Part shown: piece after piece, positions 8,716 through 18,235 of the stretch
Layout: every line of letters begins with the position of its first letter
How positions within the stretch are numbered: position 1 is the stretch's first letter
DNA from: Ephemeroptericola cinctiostellae
Lineage (GTDB): Bacteria; Pseudomonadota; Gammaproteobacteria; Burkholderiales; Burkholderiaceae
DNA length: 64,000 nt
NCBI RefSeq assembly: GCF_003339525.1
Contig: NZ_CP031124.1
Span: forward strand, 2,480,001-2,544,000
Reading direction: 5' to 3'
Program-made: the position numbers and the translations under genes
The notes under the pieces: generated by a model
Database searches by the model: none
What the model was told of the DNA's origin: nothing
What the model saw: only the letters and a program-made list of their open reading frames with translations

Positions 8716-9640
8716 AACCAAAAGCCTTTGGCTCGGCTTTTTCGCCGTCACCTTATTTGCCTTGACTTTGCCCATGACCAAGTTGGCCATGGGTGCAAAC
8801 GCCATGACAGGCGCGCATTTTGTGAATGGCCTGTCGCCATGGTTCATTGCCTTTGGGCGTGCCGCTGTGGCGGGCATATTGTCTGCCGCTTATCTGTACA
8901 CACACAAAGCCGCTTGGCCAAAAGGCAAGCAGTGGTTGACCCTCATGGCCATGTCAGCGGGCAATGTGTTTGGCTTTCCGATTTTTCAAGGACTGGGGTT
9001 GCTGTACGTCTCGTCGGCACATGCGGCGGTGTTCAATGGCCTGTTGCCGCTGTTGACGGCGGTGATGTCGGCCTTCTTATTTCGACAAAAGCCATCACGG
9101 GCTTTTTGGCTGTGTGCGGTGTTGGGTGGGATGATGGTGATTGCATTTTCTTTGGTGCGCACGGGTTCACTCAGTTTGCACTGGGGTGATATTTTGATTT
9201 TTATCGCGGTGTTTTTTTGTGCCGCAGGTTATGCTTTTGGTGCCAAACTGTCTTTGGAAATGCCCGCACCACAAGCCTTGTGTTGGATGCTGGTGTTGTC
9301 TTTGCCCATGACGCTACCCGCCAGTGCGCTGACTTTTCCAAGTGAGTCAGTGAGCACGACGGCTTGGCTGGGCTTTTTCTATTTGTCCTCCGTGTCCATG
9401 TGGTTTGGCATGATGGTGTGGTACTACGCATTGAATCTCGGTGGCGCGGTGCGGGTGTCGCAGGTGCAATTGCTGCAAGTTTTTTTATCCATATTATTTG
9501 CGGTGCCATTGCTCGGTGAACCACTGGATGGACTGACCATTGGCTTCGCTTTGGCCGTTGTGGCAGTGGCTTATGTCGGTAAAAAAATGCCCACACAAAC
9601 CCAACCCACCAAAACCTCGCTCAAAACAGGAGGCCTTTAA
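8702..9640 (+). CDS. EamA/DMT-family transporter
   Basis: The 312-residue membrane protein has about ten hydrophobic segments in two repeats, as in the EamA (drug/metabolite transporter) family that often exports amino acids or related metabolites. The segment WYYALNLGGAVRVSQVQLLQVFLSILFAVPLLGEPL is split across the typical ninth and tenth helices (here described by position, residues about 235-280). The frame is open further upstream, but ATG 8702 is preceded by the purine-rich GAAGGGGGTGAGA and starts at the expected point before the first helix. It sits inside the tight run controlled by the divergent regulator. Confidence 0.85.
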   Translation: MPHTETKSLWLGFFAVTLFALTLPMTKLAMGANAMTGAHFVNGLSPWFIAFGRAAVAGILSAAYLYTHKAAWPKGKQWLTLMAMSAGNVFGFPIFQGLGLLYVSSAHAAVFNGLLPLLTAVMSAFLFRQKPSRAFWLCAVLGGMMVIAFSLVRTGSLSLHWGDILIFIAVFFCAAGYAFGAKLSLEMPAPQALCWMLVLSLPMTLPASALTFPSESVSTTAWLGFFYLSSVSMWFGMMVWYYALNLGGAVRVSQVQLLQVFLSILFAVPLLGEPLDGLTIGFALAVVAVAYVGKKMPTQTQPTKTSLKTGGL

Positions 9641-10833
9641 TGACAACACAGCAGCAACGCACCATGCCACGGGTGGTTTGGGGGCTGTCTTTGGGGCAAG
9701 CCTTGCTCATCACGGGCAATATTTTATTGGTCTCCGTATCTGCTTTGATCGGTAAACAGTTGGCACCAGATGCGGCATGGATCACACTACCTGTTGCACT
9801 TCAGTTTTTGGGCTTGATGGGGGTGACCTTACCAGCGGCCCATTTGGTGCGGCGTGTTGGCCGTAAAAAAGTATTTTTAATTGGCAATCTGACGGGCGTA
9901 TTGGGCGCCGCCGTTGCCTATTGGGCTTTGCTTCATATGCAATTCACATGGTTTTGTGCGGGTACTTTTTTGCTGGGCATGGCGATTGGCGTGGGGCAAC
10001 AGTACCGCTTTGCCGCCGTCGAAAATGCAGGGTCCGGTCAACAGGCCAACGCGGTCAGTTTGGTCATGGCAGGCGGGGTTTTAGCGGCCATTTTGGGGCC
10101 CAACTTGGCCATTTGGGCAAAAAATGACGCAGCGGGACAACAGTACCTCACTGCCTTTTTGATCTTATTGGGTTTGTATGCATTGACTTTGGTTGTGGTT
10201 GCGCTGTTGCCGATTAAAACCCCCAGTGTGTCGGAGCAAACAGGTGACGTGCGCTCGTATGTGGAGCTGTTTAAACAGCCCTTGTTAAGCGCTGCGATCG
10301 TCTCGGGCACCATTGGCTATGCGGTCATGGTATTGATCATGACCGCCACACCGTTGGCCATGATGACCGCCAACTTTGAGTTCTCACACTCGGCGCATGT
10401 CATTCAATGGCATGTGTTGGGCATGTTTGTGCCGTCATTTTTCACGGGCAAACTGATCGCACGTTATGGCGAACGCACGATCATTTTGATCGGCTGCATG
10501 TTGCTGTTGGCGTGCCAAGGTGTGAACCAAATGGGTCACAGCTACATGCATTTCACAACGGCCTTAATCGCCTTGGGTGTGGGCTGGAATTTCACATTCA
10601 TCGGTGCAACCACATTATTGACCCGAACCTATCGCCCCGCTGAAAAAGCCAAGGTACAAGGCATCAATGATTTTCTGATCTTCTCTTTTTCTGCGTTGGC
10701 CAGTTTATGTGCAGGTTATTGGCAGAACACCTTGGGTTGGGCTGTGCTGAATGCGCTGATGATGCCAGCCACATTAATCGCCATGGTCTTGCTGTATCGT
10801 GGTTTTAAGCTGGAATCAAAGCAGGTCGCTTAA
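9640..10833 (+). CDS. MFS transporter
   Basis: The 397-residue protein has the twelve-helix pattern of the major facilitator superfamily. The loop after the second helix reads HLVRRVGRKKVFLIGN, the usual MFS loop 2-3 signature, and the second half starts after a short central loop (IKTPSVSEQTGDV). Its start codon shares one base with the stop of the EamA gene (TAATG), a coupled arrangement. The substrate is not evident. Its place next to EamA and LysE genes suggests export of an amino-acid-like or toxic small molecule, but this is inference. Confidence 0.85.
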   Translation: MTTQQQRTMPRVVWGLSLGQALLITGNILLVSVSALIGKQLAPDAAWITLPVALQFLGLMGVTLPAAHLVRRVGRKKVFLIGNLTGVLGAAVAYWALLHMQFTWFCAGTFLLGMAIGVGQQYRFAAVENAGSGQQANAVSLVMAGGVLAAILGPNLAIWAKNDAAGQQYLTAFLILLGLYALTLVVVALLPIKTPSVSEQTGDVRSYVELFKQPLLSAAIVSGTIGYAVMVLIMTATPLAMMTANFEFSHSAHVIQWHVLGMFVPSFFTGKLIARYGERTIILIGCMLLLACQGVNQMGHSYMHFTTALIALGVGWNFTFIGATTLLTRTYRPAEKAKVQGINDFLIFSFSALASLCAGYWQNTLGWAVLNALMMPATLIAMVLLYRGFKLESKQVA

Positions 10834-10883
10834 TCACCCGACACATCACACATTTTTTATAAAAACAGAACGAGAGAACACAC

Positions 10884-11522
10884 ATGACCGCTTGGTTTCA
10901 TTTCACTTTGGCCAGTTTATCAGCCTTGCTCATTTTCGCATTCGTGTCATCCATCACGCCAGGACCGAATAATTTGATGTTGCTGTATTCGGGCGCACGC
11001 TTTGGTTTCAACCGCAGCTTGCCACACTTACTGGGGGTCAGTCTGGGTTTTGGTTTTATGCTGGCCTTGTGCTGTTTGGGTGTGGCAGCGGTGTTTTGGC
11101 AAATTCCTCATGCACAAGATGCTTTAAAAATTGCAGGCTGCGCATACATGCTGTGGCTTGCTTATAAACTATGGAAACATGGTGCCTTGCCCACGAATGG
11201 CGAATTACCCGATTCAAAAAACAAAGGCGCAGCCAAGCCTTTCACTTTCATGCAAGCTGCATTGTTTCAATATGTCAATCCAAAAGCATGGGTGATGGGC
11301 TTGACCGTGCCCGCAGCGTATTTGCCCAACGATGGGTCTATTTTGGTCAACACCTTGGTTGCCACCGTGTTTTTCACCGCCATTAACTTGGTGTGTTGCG
11401 GTACATGGGTGCAAGGGGGCGTGACGCTACAAAAACTCATGCATAAACCCAAATTGGCACAATGGATCAATTGGATCATTGTGGCCATGACGGTGTACTG
11501 TGCCGCTGCGGTGTGGCTCTAA
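10884..11522 (+). CDS. LysE/RhtB-family amino-acid exporter
   Basis: The 212-residue membrane protein has five to six hydrophobic segments and the family N-terminal motif SSITPGPNNLMLLYSG (helix 1 to loop), followed by FGFNRSLPHLLGVSLG. LysE/RhtB proteins export amino acids such as lysine, threonine or homoserine. Fifty bases separate it from the MFS gene and ACGAGAGAA lies before ATG 10884. It is the third exporter type in a row, suggesting that efflux of one compound class is the purpose of the operon. Confidence 0.88.
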   Translation: MTAWFHFTLASLSALLIFAFVSSITPGPNNLMLLYSGARFGFNRSLPHLLGVSLGFGFMLALCCLGVAAVFWQIPHAQDALKIAGCAYMLWLAYKLWKHGALPTNGELPDSKNKGAAKPFTFMQAALFQYVNPKAWVMGLTVPAAYLPNDGSILVNTLVATVFFTAINLVCCGTWVQGGVTLQKLMHKPKLAQWINWIIVAMTVYCAAAVWL

Positions 11523-11561
11523 CCTCACTTTAACGAAAGGTGGCTAGGTCTGGTGGCGACA

Positions 11562-11579
11562 TTGAATCATTTGAATCAT
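11562..11579. repeat. Two tandem copies of TTGAATCAT upstream of kbl
   Basis: TTGAATCAT is repeated head to tail at 11562-11570 and 11571-11579 in the 199-base gap between the LysE-type gene and kbl. It could be a direct-repeat operator or a chance duplication. The rest of the gap shows no gene. Confidence 0.4.
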
Positions 11580-11721
11580 TTAACAGAACGATGTCAATTG
11601 ACTTGCGCCATCCAACAGGCCCATTCATCGTCCTTTCACCATCGTAAAAAAAGCGTATCCTATCTTCACCATTTGAACTAAAAATTACCATTGATTCACC
11701 AAAACCCCATCAGAGACCACC

Positions 11722-12927
11722 ATGAACTCAAACTACATCCAACACATCAATGAAACCCTCGAACACATCCGCGCCGATGGTTTTGAAAAACCTGAGCGTG
11801 TCATTGCCACACCACAAAGCGCGCATGTGCGCCTCGCAGACGGTCGGGAAGTGCTTAATTTCTGCGCCAACAACTACCTTGGTTTGGCCGACGACGCCCG
11901 CTTGATTGCCGCAGCCAAACAAGGAATGGACGATTACGGCTATGGCTGCGCTTCAGTGCGCTTCATTTGCGGCACACAATCCATTCATAAGCAACTTGAA
12001 GCAGCCATTTCAAAACATTTAAGCACAGAAGAGACCATTTTGTACTCAAGTTGCTTTGATGCCAACGGCGGCGTGTTTGAAACGCTATTGGGCGAGCAAG
12101 ATGCCGTGATTTCGGATGAGCTCAATCACGCTTCGATCATCGATGGTGTCCGTCTGTGCAAAGCCGCACGTTATCGTTATAAAAACAATGACTTGGCGGA
12201 TTTAGAAGTGCAGCTCAAGGCCGCTCAAGCCGCAGGCGCGCGCTTCACATTGGTCGTCACCGACGGCGTGTTCTCGATGGACGGCACAATCGCCAATTTG
12301 CAAGGCATTGCGGCATTGACCACACAATACGGTGCGCTGCTGATGGTCGATGATTCACACGCCGTGGGCTTCATCGGCGCAGCGGGTGCAGGCACGCCTG
12401 AACACTGCGGCGTATCGGACAAAGTTGACATTTACACGGGCACGCTCGGTAAAGCCCTTGGTGGCGCATCAGGCGGCTACGTCTCAGCCAAAGCGCCGAT
12501 TGTGCAGCTGTTGCGCCAACGTTCACGCCCGTATTTATTTTCAAATTCACTGGTGCCCGCGATTGCCGCAGCGAGCTTAAAAGTGCTGGGTATTTTAGGT
12601 TCAGACGAAGGCGCAGCCCTGCGCGCGCAACTCAAACGCAATGCGGAACAATTTCGCACCGCCATGACCGCTGCGGGCTTCGAACTTCTGCCAGGTGAGC
12701 ACCCGATCATCCCCGTCATGCTCGGCGATGCCAAACTGGCCGCGGACATGGCGGCCGAGCTGCTCAATGAAGGCGTGTATGTGATTGGCTTTTCTTTCCC
12801 TGTTGTGCCCAAAGGCCGAGCACGGATTCGCACGCAGATGTCGGCGGCGCACACACACGAGGATGTGAAAAAGGCGGTTGATGCGTTCATTAAAATAGGA
12901 CAAAAACTGGGGGTGATTCAACATTGA
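11722..12927 (+). CDS. kbl: 2-amino-3-ketobutyrate CoA ligase (glycine C-acetyltransferase)
   Basis: Kbl cleaves 2-amino-3-ketobutyrate with CoA to glycine and acetyl-CoA, the second step of threonine breakdown after threonine dehydrogenase (tdh, 14535). The 401-residue length fits. It is an alpha-oxoamine synthase: [44 protein letters not shown] and the PLP-binding Lys in [15 protein letters not shown] are all visible, with the C-terminal [16 protein letters not shown]. It can be confused with BioF, but the second paralogue at 38940 lies in a biotin operon, and the N-terminal region here ([13 protein letters not shown]) is Kbl-like. Confidence 0.93.
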   Translation: MNSNYIQHINETLEHIRADGFEKPERVIATPQSAHVRLADGREVLNFCANNYLGLADDARLIAAAKQGMDDYGYGCASVRFICGTQSIHKQLEAAISKHLSTEETILYSSCFDANGGVFETLLGEQDAVISDELNHASIIDGVRLCKAARYRYKNNDLADLEVQLKAAQAAGARFTLVVTDGVFSMDGTIANLQGIAALTTQYGALLMVDDSHAVGFIGAAGAGTPEHCGVSDKVDIYTGTLGKALGGASGGYVSAKAPIVQLLRQRSRPYLFSNSLVPAIAAASLKVLGILGSDEGAALRAQLKRNAEQFRTAMTAAGFELLPGEHPIIPVMLGDAKLAADMAAELLNEGVYVIGFSFPVVPKGRARIRTQMSAAHTHEDVKKAVDAFIKIGQKLGVIQH

Positions 12928-12952
12928 CCGACCCCGTTTAGAAAACAGCTTT

Positions 12953-13441
12953 ATGCCCAACATTCAAACCATCATTCGCCACGCCACAGCAAAGGATGCA
13001 GCTGCCATCAGCTCGCTCATCCTCAGTGTTGCCCATTTTTTTACACTTCACCCACAAGGGCATGGGGCGGAGGTGTTTTTAAACAACCTTCAACCCGATG
13101 CGATCCTTAAACTGATTGAGGCCGATCATTTTTTATACTGTGTGGCTCATGTGGATGGTGTGCTGGCGGGTGCGGCGGCGATGAAGGACAACGCCCACCT
13201 GTATCACCTGTTTGTTTCACCCGCCTTTCAAAAAAAAGGCATTGCCAGACAACTGTGGCAACACATGCAGCAAACCGCCACTCAACAAGGCAACCAAGGG
13301 GTATTTACAGTCAATTCAACACCTTACGCTCAATCGATGTATGAACATTTTGGCTTTTGTGCAACAGCACCACGGGTTCAAATGAAAGGCATTGCTTTTA
13401 TCCCCATGTCGTTGAATTTGCATGCTTTAATCAACCATTGA
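12953..13441 (+). CDS. GNAT-family N-acetyltransferase
   Basis: The 162-residue protein has the GNAT core: the acetyl-CoA pyrophosphate loop is seen in LFVSPAFQKKGIARQLWQHM near residues 88-107, preceded by the beta strand AAAMKDNAHLYHLFV. The acceptor is unknown. It follows kbl by 25 bases and precedes an EamA transporter, so it probably belongs to the same transcript. Acetylation of an amino acid or amine before export would fit the context but is speculative. Confidence 0.85.
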   Translation: MPNIQTIIRHATAKDAAAISSLILSVAHFFTLHPQGHGAEVFLNNLQPDAILKLIEADHFLYCVAHVDGVLAGAAAMKDNAHLYHLFVSPAFQKKGIARQLWQHMQQTATQQGNQGVFTVNSTPYAQSMYEHFGFCATAPRVQMKGIAFIPMSLNLHALINH

Positions 13442-13463
13442 GCACTTTTTTAGAAAACCGCCC

Positions 13464-14381
13464 ATGAATTTACCTCTGAATGCTTTGTTATTGATTCTTC
13501 TTGGCGCGCTGTGCCATGCCACTTGGAACGTCTACTCCAAACGCGCAGCGACCAAAGACGTTTCACCGACAGCGTTCATTTGGGCAGGCAATGTGGTGAG
13601 TTTAATTGTTTTTGCCCCTTTGGCTGTGCACAGCCTGTGGCATGATGCGCACACATGGTCGCCATGGGTGTGGTGTTTGATCACACTGTCCGCAACATTG
13701 CATCAGCTGTACTCGGTTTTACTGCAACAGGGCTATCGTCATGCGGATTATGGTGTGGTGTATCCATTGGCTCGGGGCTCGGGTGCACTGTTCGCCAGTT
13801 TATTGGCCATTGTGCTGCTGTCCGAGTGGCCTCAGGCGCGTCAATGGCTGGGGTTGGGGCTGATCATCACAGGAATTTTTGTGGTGGCGGGGATGCGCTC
13901 CTTGCTACAAGCCATGAGCCAACCCACAAAAGATGCACGTTTGTTCAGCGGTTTGCGTTACGGCGTGGCCATTGGTGGCTTGATCGCTTTGTATACCGTG
14001 GTGGATGGTTTTGCGGTCAAACGCTTGGCTTTACCTGCTTTGACCTACTATTGGAGTGGCATTTTGGTGCGCACGCTGTTGATCAGCCCGTGGGCTTTGC
14101 GGCATCCGAAGGGGCTGTCTTTATGGCGGCACATCATCGCGCTCACATGGGCAGCCCCTTATCGCCGCAGCATTGTCGTCGTTGGCCTCCTTTCGCCGCT
14201 GGCGTATTGGCTGGCTTTGCTCGCGGCACAACGTGCACCCGTGTCGTTCGTCGCCCCATTGCGCGAGGTCTCGATGCTGTTTGCCATGCTGTTGGGGGCT
14301 TGGCTGCTGAAAGAGAAACAACCCATGAGCCGCATTATTGGTGCATTACTGATGGTGGCGGGCATTTCTTTTTTAATTTAA
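13464..14381 (+). CDS. EamA/DMT-family transporter (second copy)
   Basis: The 305-residue protein has ten predicted helices in two EamA repeats (LLILLGALCHATWNVYSKR at the N-terminus; AAQRAPVSFVAPLREVSMLF in the second half). It is distinct in sequence from the EamA protein at 8702. It lies between the GNAT gene and tdh on the same strand, so the usual kbl-tdh pair is interrupted here by a transferase and an exporter. The substrate is unknown. Confidence 0.85.
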   Translation: MNLPLNALLLILLGALCHATWNVYSKRAATKDVSPTAFIWAGNVVSLIVFAPLAVHSLWHDAHTWSPWVWCLITLSATLHQLYSVLLQQGYRHADYGVVYPLARGSGALFASLLAIVLLSEWPQARQWLGLGLIITGIFVVAGMRSLLQAMSQPTKDARLFSGLRYGVAIGGLIALYTVVDGFAVKRLALPALTYYWSGILVRTLLISPWALRHPKGLSLWRHIIALTWAAPYRRSIVVVGLLSPLAYWLALLAAQRAPVSFVAPLREVSMLFAMLLGAWLLKEKQPMSRIIGALLMVAGISFLI

Positions 14382-14534
14382 AAATCAAGGCCCACCCCAT
14401 CAATACCATTACCTTATTTTAATGAAACACCACAAATTAAACCCTTACACCCTGATCGGCCTACACCCTTCACCCAATGGCCAAAAAACCAAATAAAAAA
14501 TTGACAACGTTTACACAATGAATAAGGACATACC

Positions 14535-15560
14535 ATGAAAGCCCTCGCAAAACTCACCCGAGACACAGGCCTCACCCTCACCGACTTACCCATGCCCGAA
14601 GTCGGTCACAACGACTTGCTCATCAAAATCACCAAAACCGCCATTTGTGGCACAGACATGCACATCTGGAATTGGGATGAGTGGGCGCAAAAGACCATTC
14701 CCGTCCCCATGCAAGTCGGCCATGAATACATTGGCACGGTGGCGTCAATGGGACAAGAAGTACAAGGTTTCACCATCGGTCAACGGGTTTCAGGAGAAGG
14801 CCATATCACATGCGGCTATTGCCGCAATTGCCGTGCGGGACGACGACACCTGTGCCGCAATACGGTGGGCGTGGGCGTGAATCGTGCAGGGGCTTTTGCC
14901 GAATATTTGGTGATTCCTGCTTTTAATGCATTTCCGATTCCCGATGAAATCTCCGATGATTTGGCAGCCATTTTTGACCCCTTTGGCAATGCGGTGCACA
15001 CGGCTTTGTCCTTCAACCTGATTGGCGAAGATGTCCTGATTACGGGCGCGGGGCCGATTGGCATCATGGCGGTGGCGATTGCCAAACACGTGGGTGCACG
15101 CCACGTCGTCATCACCGATGTCAACGATTACCGTCTTGATTTGGCACGACAAATGGGTGCAACGCGCGCTGTCAATGTGCTCAATCAAGATTTGAAAACC
15201 GTGATGGCCGAGTTGAACATGCACGAGGGCTTTGACGTCGGACTGGAAATGTCAGGCAACCCTTCCGCTTTCCGCCAAATGCTTGAACAAATGAACCACG
15301 GTGGCAAAATTGCGTTACTGGGCATTCCGCCATCGAATACCGCCATTGACTGGAATCAAGTGATTTTCAAAGGGCTGGAGATCAAAGGCGTATACGGTCG
15401 TGAAATGTTTGAAACGTGGTACAAAATGGTGGCTTTGATTCAATCGGGGCTGGACATCAGTGCATTAATCACCCACCACTTCAAAATCGACGATTTCGAA
15501 CAGGGATTTAATGCAATGAATTCAGGGCAAAGCGGTAAAGTGATTTTGGATTGGCAATAA
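14535..15560 (+). CDS. tdh: L-threonine 3-dehydrogenase
   Basis: Tdh oxidises L-threonine with NAD+ to 2-amino-3-ketobutyrate, which Kbl then cleaves. The 341-residue protein is a zinc medium-chain dehydrogenase: catalytic Cys in [15 protein letters not shown], the structural zinc lobe [15 protein letters not shown], the Rossmann loop [20 protein letters not shown] and the C-terminal [20 protein letters not shown]. The first residues ([20 protein letters not shown]) match family N-termini, fixing the start. A TTGACA at 14501-14506 could be its -35 box, but no good -10 follows. Confidence 0.96.
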   Translation: MKALAKLTRDTGLTLTDLPMPEVGHNDLLIKITKTAICGTDMHIWNWDEWAQKTIPVPMQVGHEYIGTVASMGQEVQGFTIGQRVSGEGHITCGYCRNCRAGRRHLCRNTVGVGVNRAGAFAEYLVIPAFNAFPIPDEISDDLAAIFDPFGNAVHTALSFNLIGEDVLITGAGPIGIMAVAIAKHVGARHVVITDVNDYRLDLARQMGATRAVNVLNQDLKTVMAELNMHEGFDVGLEMSGNPSAFRQMLEQMNHGGKIALLGIPPSNTAIDWNQVIFKGLEIKGVYGREMFETWYKMVALIQSGLDISALITHHFKIDDFEQGFNAMNSGQSGKVILDWQ

Positions 15561-15774
15561 ATCAGCACCGCCTGCGGTGGGGTTGGGTGTTTTACCACAC
15601 TCCACCGACCTGCACTCACTTGCACTCACCTCCATCATTGAAATTGAAGCTTCACCGTAGATTCAATCAGCCACTTTTATGGCATGGCCGCGCTCAATTA
15701 CAATGAATGGGTGGATGGATGCAAAAGAACCTAAATCACCCCATGACAACAGGTGATTTTACAGAAAGCAAACC

Positions 15775-16104
15775 ATGAATTTAAACAACATCCCCTTCGG
15801 CACAACGGACTGGTCGACGATTCCCGTCACAGAGCACACAGGCGACACAGGCGTGGCACATTGGCGCACCCAGCAATTTGACGTGATTCGTGTGCGCATG
15901 GTCGAGTACAGCGCGGGTTATGTGGCCGATCACTGGTGCAGCAAAGGGCATGTTTTACTCTGTCTGAGCGGTGAATTGCACACTGAGCTGGACGATGGCC
16001 GTACGTTTACATTAACAGCGGGCATGAGTTATCAAGTGGCAGATCATGCCGAGGCGCACCGCTCCTCCACACCCTCTGGGGCGACCTTGTTCATTGTTGA
16101 TTGA
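15775..16104 (+). CDS. DHCW-motif cupin-fold protein
   Basis: This 109-residue protein has the small cupin barrel with a DHW-C-KGH sequence (VADHWCSKGHVLLCLSGELH), as in proteins annotated DHCW-motif cupin. A second motif region follows (LTAGMSYQVADHAEAHRSS). The biochemical role of this subgroup is not established. It has its own 214-base upstream gap with no obvious terminator between it and tdh apart from a weak hairpin. It precedes an aldolase-like and a PhzF-like gene. Confidence 0.82.
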   Translation: MNLNNIPFGTTDWSTIPVTEHTGDTGVAHWRTQQFDVIRVRMVEYSAGYVADHWCSKGHVLLCLSGELHTELDDGRTFTLTAGMSYQVADHAEAHRSSTPSGATLFIVD

Positions 16105-16236
16105 CCCCATCACCAGCCAATAGCACACTCAAAAAACACGGAAGCGACAGCCATCAACACCTGCTGTCACCGCCGATGTTACCATTGGAACACATGAACG
16201 ATGACGCTGTTGACCACTTGAGAAAGCCTTAAAAAA

Positions 16237-17280
16237 ATGCACCACCAGTTTTATAACGACTATTCTGAAACCGCCCATCCCGCTTGTTTAGCGGCGATTG
16301 CACATGAACCGATGCGACAAGAAGCAGGCTATGGCATGGACACCATCAGCGCACAAGCAGCCGAGGCCATTCGCACCATCTGCCACGCACCTGAAGCGGC
16401 GGTGCATTTCCTCAGCGGTGGCACGCAAGCCAATTTAACGGTGATTTCATCCATGCTGCGCCCTTTTGAAGCGGTGATTTCTGCACACACGGGGCATATT
16501 TTTGCCAATGAAACGGGTGCGATCGAAGCAACAGGACACAAGGTCATCTCCATGACTGTCACGCAAGGCAAGCTCACGCCAGCCGATGTGCGCGCAGTGG
16601 TGGCAGCGCATCCGTGGGAGCATGGCGTGCGCCCGCGCGTGGTGTATATTTCGCAATCCACCGAAATCGGTACGGTGTACAACCTGACCGAATTGCGTGC
16701 TTTGCGCGAGGTGTGCACTGAATTGAATTTGTATTTTTTCATTGACGGTGCACGTTTGGGCTCAGCCTTGGTGAGCACCGAAGCCGATTGGACACTGGCA
16801 GACATCGCGGCGCTTGCCGATGTGTTTTATATTGGCGGGACAAAAAATGGCGCTTTGCTCGGCGAAGCCGTGGTGATTGTGAACACAAGTTTACAAACTG
16901 ATTTTCGCTATCACCTCAAGCAGCGCGGCGCCTTGCTCGCCAAAGGGCGTGTGATTGGCAGTCAATTTTTGGCGTTACTCAGCAATGGTTTATTCCAAGC
17001 ACTCGCCACCCATGCCAACCAATGCGCCCTTGCGTTACAAAATGGCCTGCTGGCTTTGGGTGTTGAATTTGAAAGCCTCTCCAGCACCAACCAAATATTC
17101 CCCATTCTGCCGAATGACGCCATCACGGCATTGCAAGCGCGCTATGGTTTTCATGTGTGGAAAAAATACGATGAAGGCCGTCAAATGATTCGCCTCGTGA
17201 CCTCGTGGGCGACACCGCTGGACAAGGTCAAAGATTTCATTGCCGATGCCCGTGACGCATTACAACACAAGGAAATATAA
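16237..17280 (+). CDS. Threonine-aldolase family (beta-eliminating lyase-like) PLP enzyme
   Basis: The 347-residue protein has the fold-type I features of low-specificity threonine aldolases: HFLSGGTQANLTVISSML near residue 55, HIFANETGAIEATGHK, the FIDGARLGSAL segment and the PLP Lys in YIGGTKNGALLGEAVV. Such enzymes cleave beta-hydroxy amino acids to glycine and an aldehyde. With tdh and kbl nearby, threonine/glycine metabolism is a natural context, though some family members have other substrates. The stop codon shares its last base with the start of the PhzF gene. Confidence 0.85.
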   Translation: MHHQFYNDYSETAHPACLAAIAHEPMRQEAGYGMDTISAQAAEAIRTICHAPEAAVHFLSGGTQANLTVISSMLRPFEAVISAHTGHIFANETGAIEATGHKVISMTVTQGKLTPADVRAVVAAHPWEHGVRPRVVYISQSTEIGTVYNLTELRALREVCTELNLYFFIDGARLGSALVSTEADWTLADIAALADVFYIGGTKNGALLGEAVVIVNTSLQTDFRYHLKQRGALLAKGRVIGSQFLALLSNGLFQALATHANQCALALQNGLLALGVEFESLSSTNQIFPILPNDAITALQARYGFHVWKKYDEGRQMIRLVTSWATPLDKVKDFIADARDALQHKEI

Positions 17281-18128
17281 TGTCTAAAGAACTTCATTAT
17301 GCGGTGGTCAATGTGTTCGCCGAAACCTCTTGGGGCGGCAATCCACTGGCGATTGTGCCCGATGCCGACACACTCGACAGCACCACCATGCAGTTGATCG
17401 CACGCCAATTCAATTTGTCCGAAACGGTGTTCATTTGCAGTCCAGACCAAGGCTCCGAACACGCCGCGCGCCTGCGCATTTTCACCCCCGACCATGAACT
17501 GCCGTTTGCAGGTCATCCGACCATCGGTGCATCATCGTGGCTGCATCAACATTTGAATTTACCCGACACATTCACCCTGCAAACCAACGCCAAAACGGTG
17601 ACCATACGCCACAACGAAGGCATTTATCGGTTGGCCATCTCAGGCTACGCCTCACAAGACTGTTCTTTTTCAAACGAACATTTGGCCGATGCGCTTCATT
17701 TGCACGCAAATGATTTCGCCGCGCCAGCCCGCTGGATGAACGCAGGCACATGGCAATTGATCGTGCCGTTGAACAGTGCTGCCGCTGTGAATCGGGCTCA
17801 ACCCAACCTCGCCGCCCTGCTTGATCCGAGCGTCGATGCCGCACACCTCAACGTCTATCTGTGCCACGTGATCAACAATGAAGTCACCTCGCGTTATTTT
17901 TTCAACATGGGTCAAGCGGTACTCGAAGACCCTGGCACAGGCGGGGCCTGCTGCAACCTCGGCGCATGGGCACACGAGTCAGGACAGGCTCCGTTGAGTT
18001 GGCACATCACCCAAGCCGCTTCGATCAATCGTCCCAACCATTTGTATTTAAATGTCAATGCGGCGGGTGATATTCAAGTCGGTGGGCGCGTCATGCCGTT
18101 TGCAACGGGGCAATTAGTGCTGCCCTAG
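17280..18128 (+). CDS. PhzF-family isomerase-like protein
   Basis: The 282-residue protein has the PhzF/DAP-epimerase-like duplicated fold: VNVFAETSWGGNPLAIV at the N-terminus with the GNPLA motif, RLRIFTPDHELPFAGHPTIG with the catalytic-region Glu/His, and EDPGTGGACCNLGAW near the C-terminus. PhzF isomerises a phenazine precursor, but most homologues sit outside phenazine clusters and have no known substrate; no other phz gene is present here. It is coupled to the aldolase-like gene (TAATG). Confidence 0.88.
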   Translation: MSKELHYAVVNVFAETSWGGNPLAIVPDADTLDSTTMQLIARQFNLSETVFICSPDQGSEHAARLRIFTPDHELPFAGHPTIGASSWLHQHLNLPDTFTLQTNAKTVTIRHNEGIYRLAISGYASQDCSFSNEHLADALHLHANDFAAPARWMNAGTWQLIVPLNSAAAVNRAQPNLAALLDPSVDAAHLNVYLCHVINNEVTSRYFFNMGQAVLEDPGTGGACCNLGAWAHESGQAPLSWHITQAASINRPNHLYLNVNAAGDIQVGGRVMPFATGQLVLP

Positions 18129-18160
18129 ACGGTGAAATGGCGCACCGCCCCTTCACCGTC
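18128..18160 (+). terminator. Weak terminator-like hairpin after the PhzF gene
   Basis: GACGGTGAA (18128-18136) and TTCACCGTC (18152-18160) form a perfect 9-bp stem with a 15-base loop directly at the PhzF stop codon. No T tract follows, so intrinsic termination is uncertain. Confidence 0.4.
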
Positions 18161-18235
18161 GTCAACCGTCATTAACAGCCGTTAATTATGCAAGCCCAAT
18201 GGCGGTTTTATTTTCAATCCTCATTCAGATCAGCA

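Noticed and set aside
13655..14422. 255-codon frame overlapping the second EamA gene
   Set aside because: It is a +1-frame shadow of a membrane-protein gene; the composition (many Cys, His, Trp, Gly) is not that of a real protein.
14506..14517. LacI-type half operator (AACGTTTACAC) before tdh
   Set aside because: Only one half of the palindrome is present and no LacI-type regulator is nearby.
15566..15579. Hairpin CACCG-CCTG-CGGTG after tdh as a terminator
   Set aside because: The stem is only 5 bp and the following tract is G/T-rich with just four T, too weak to call.
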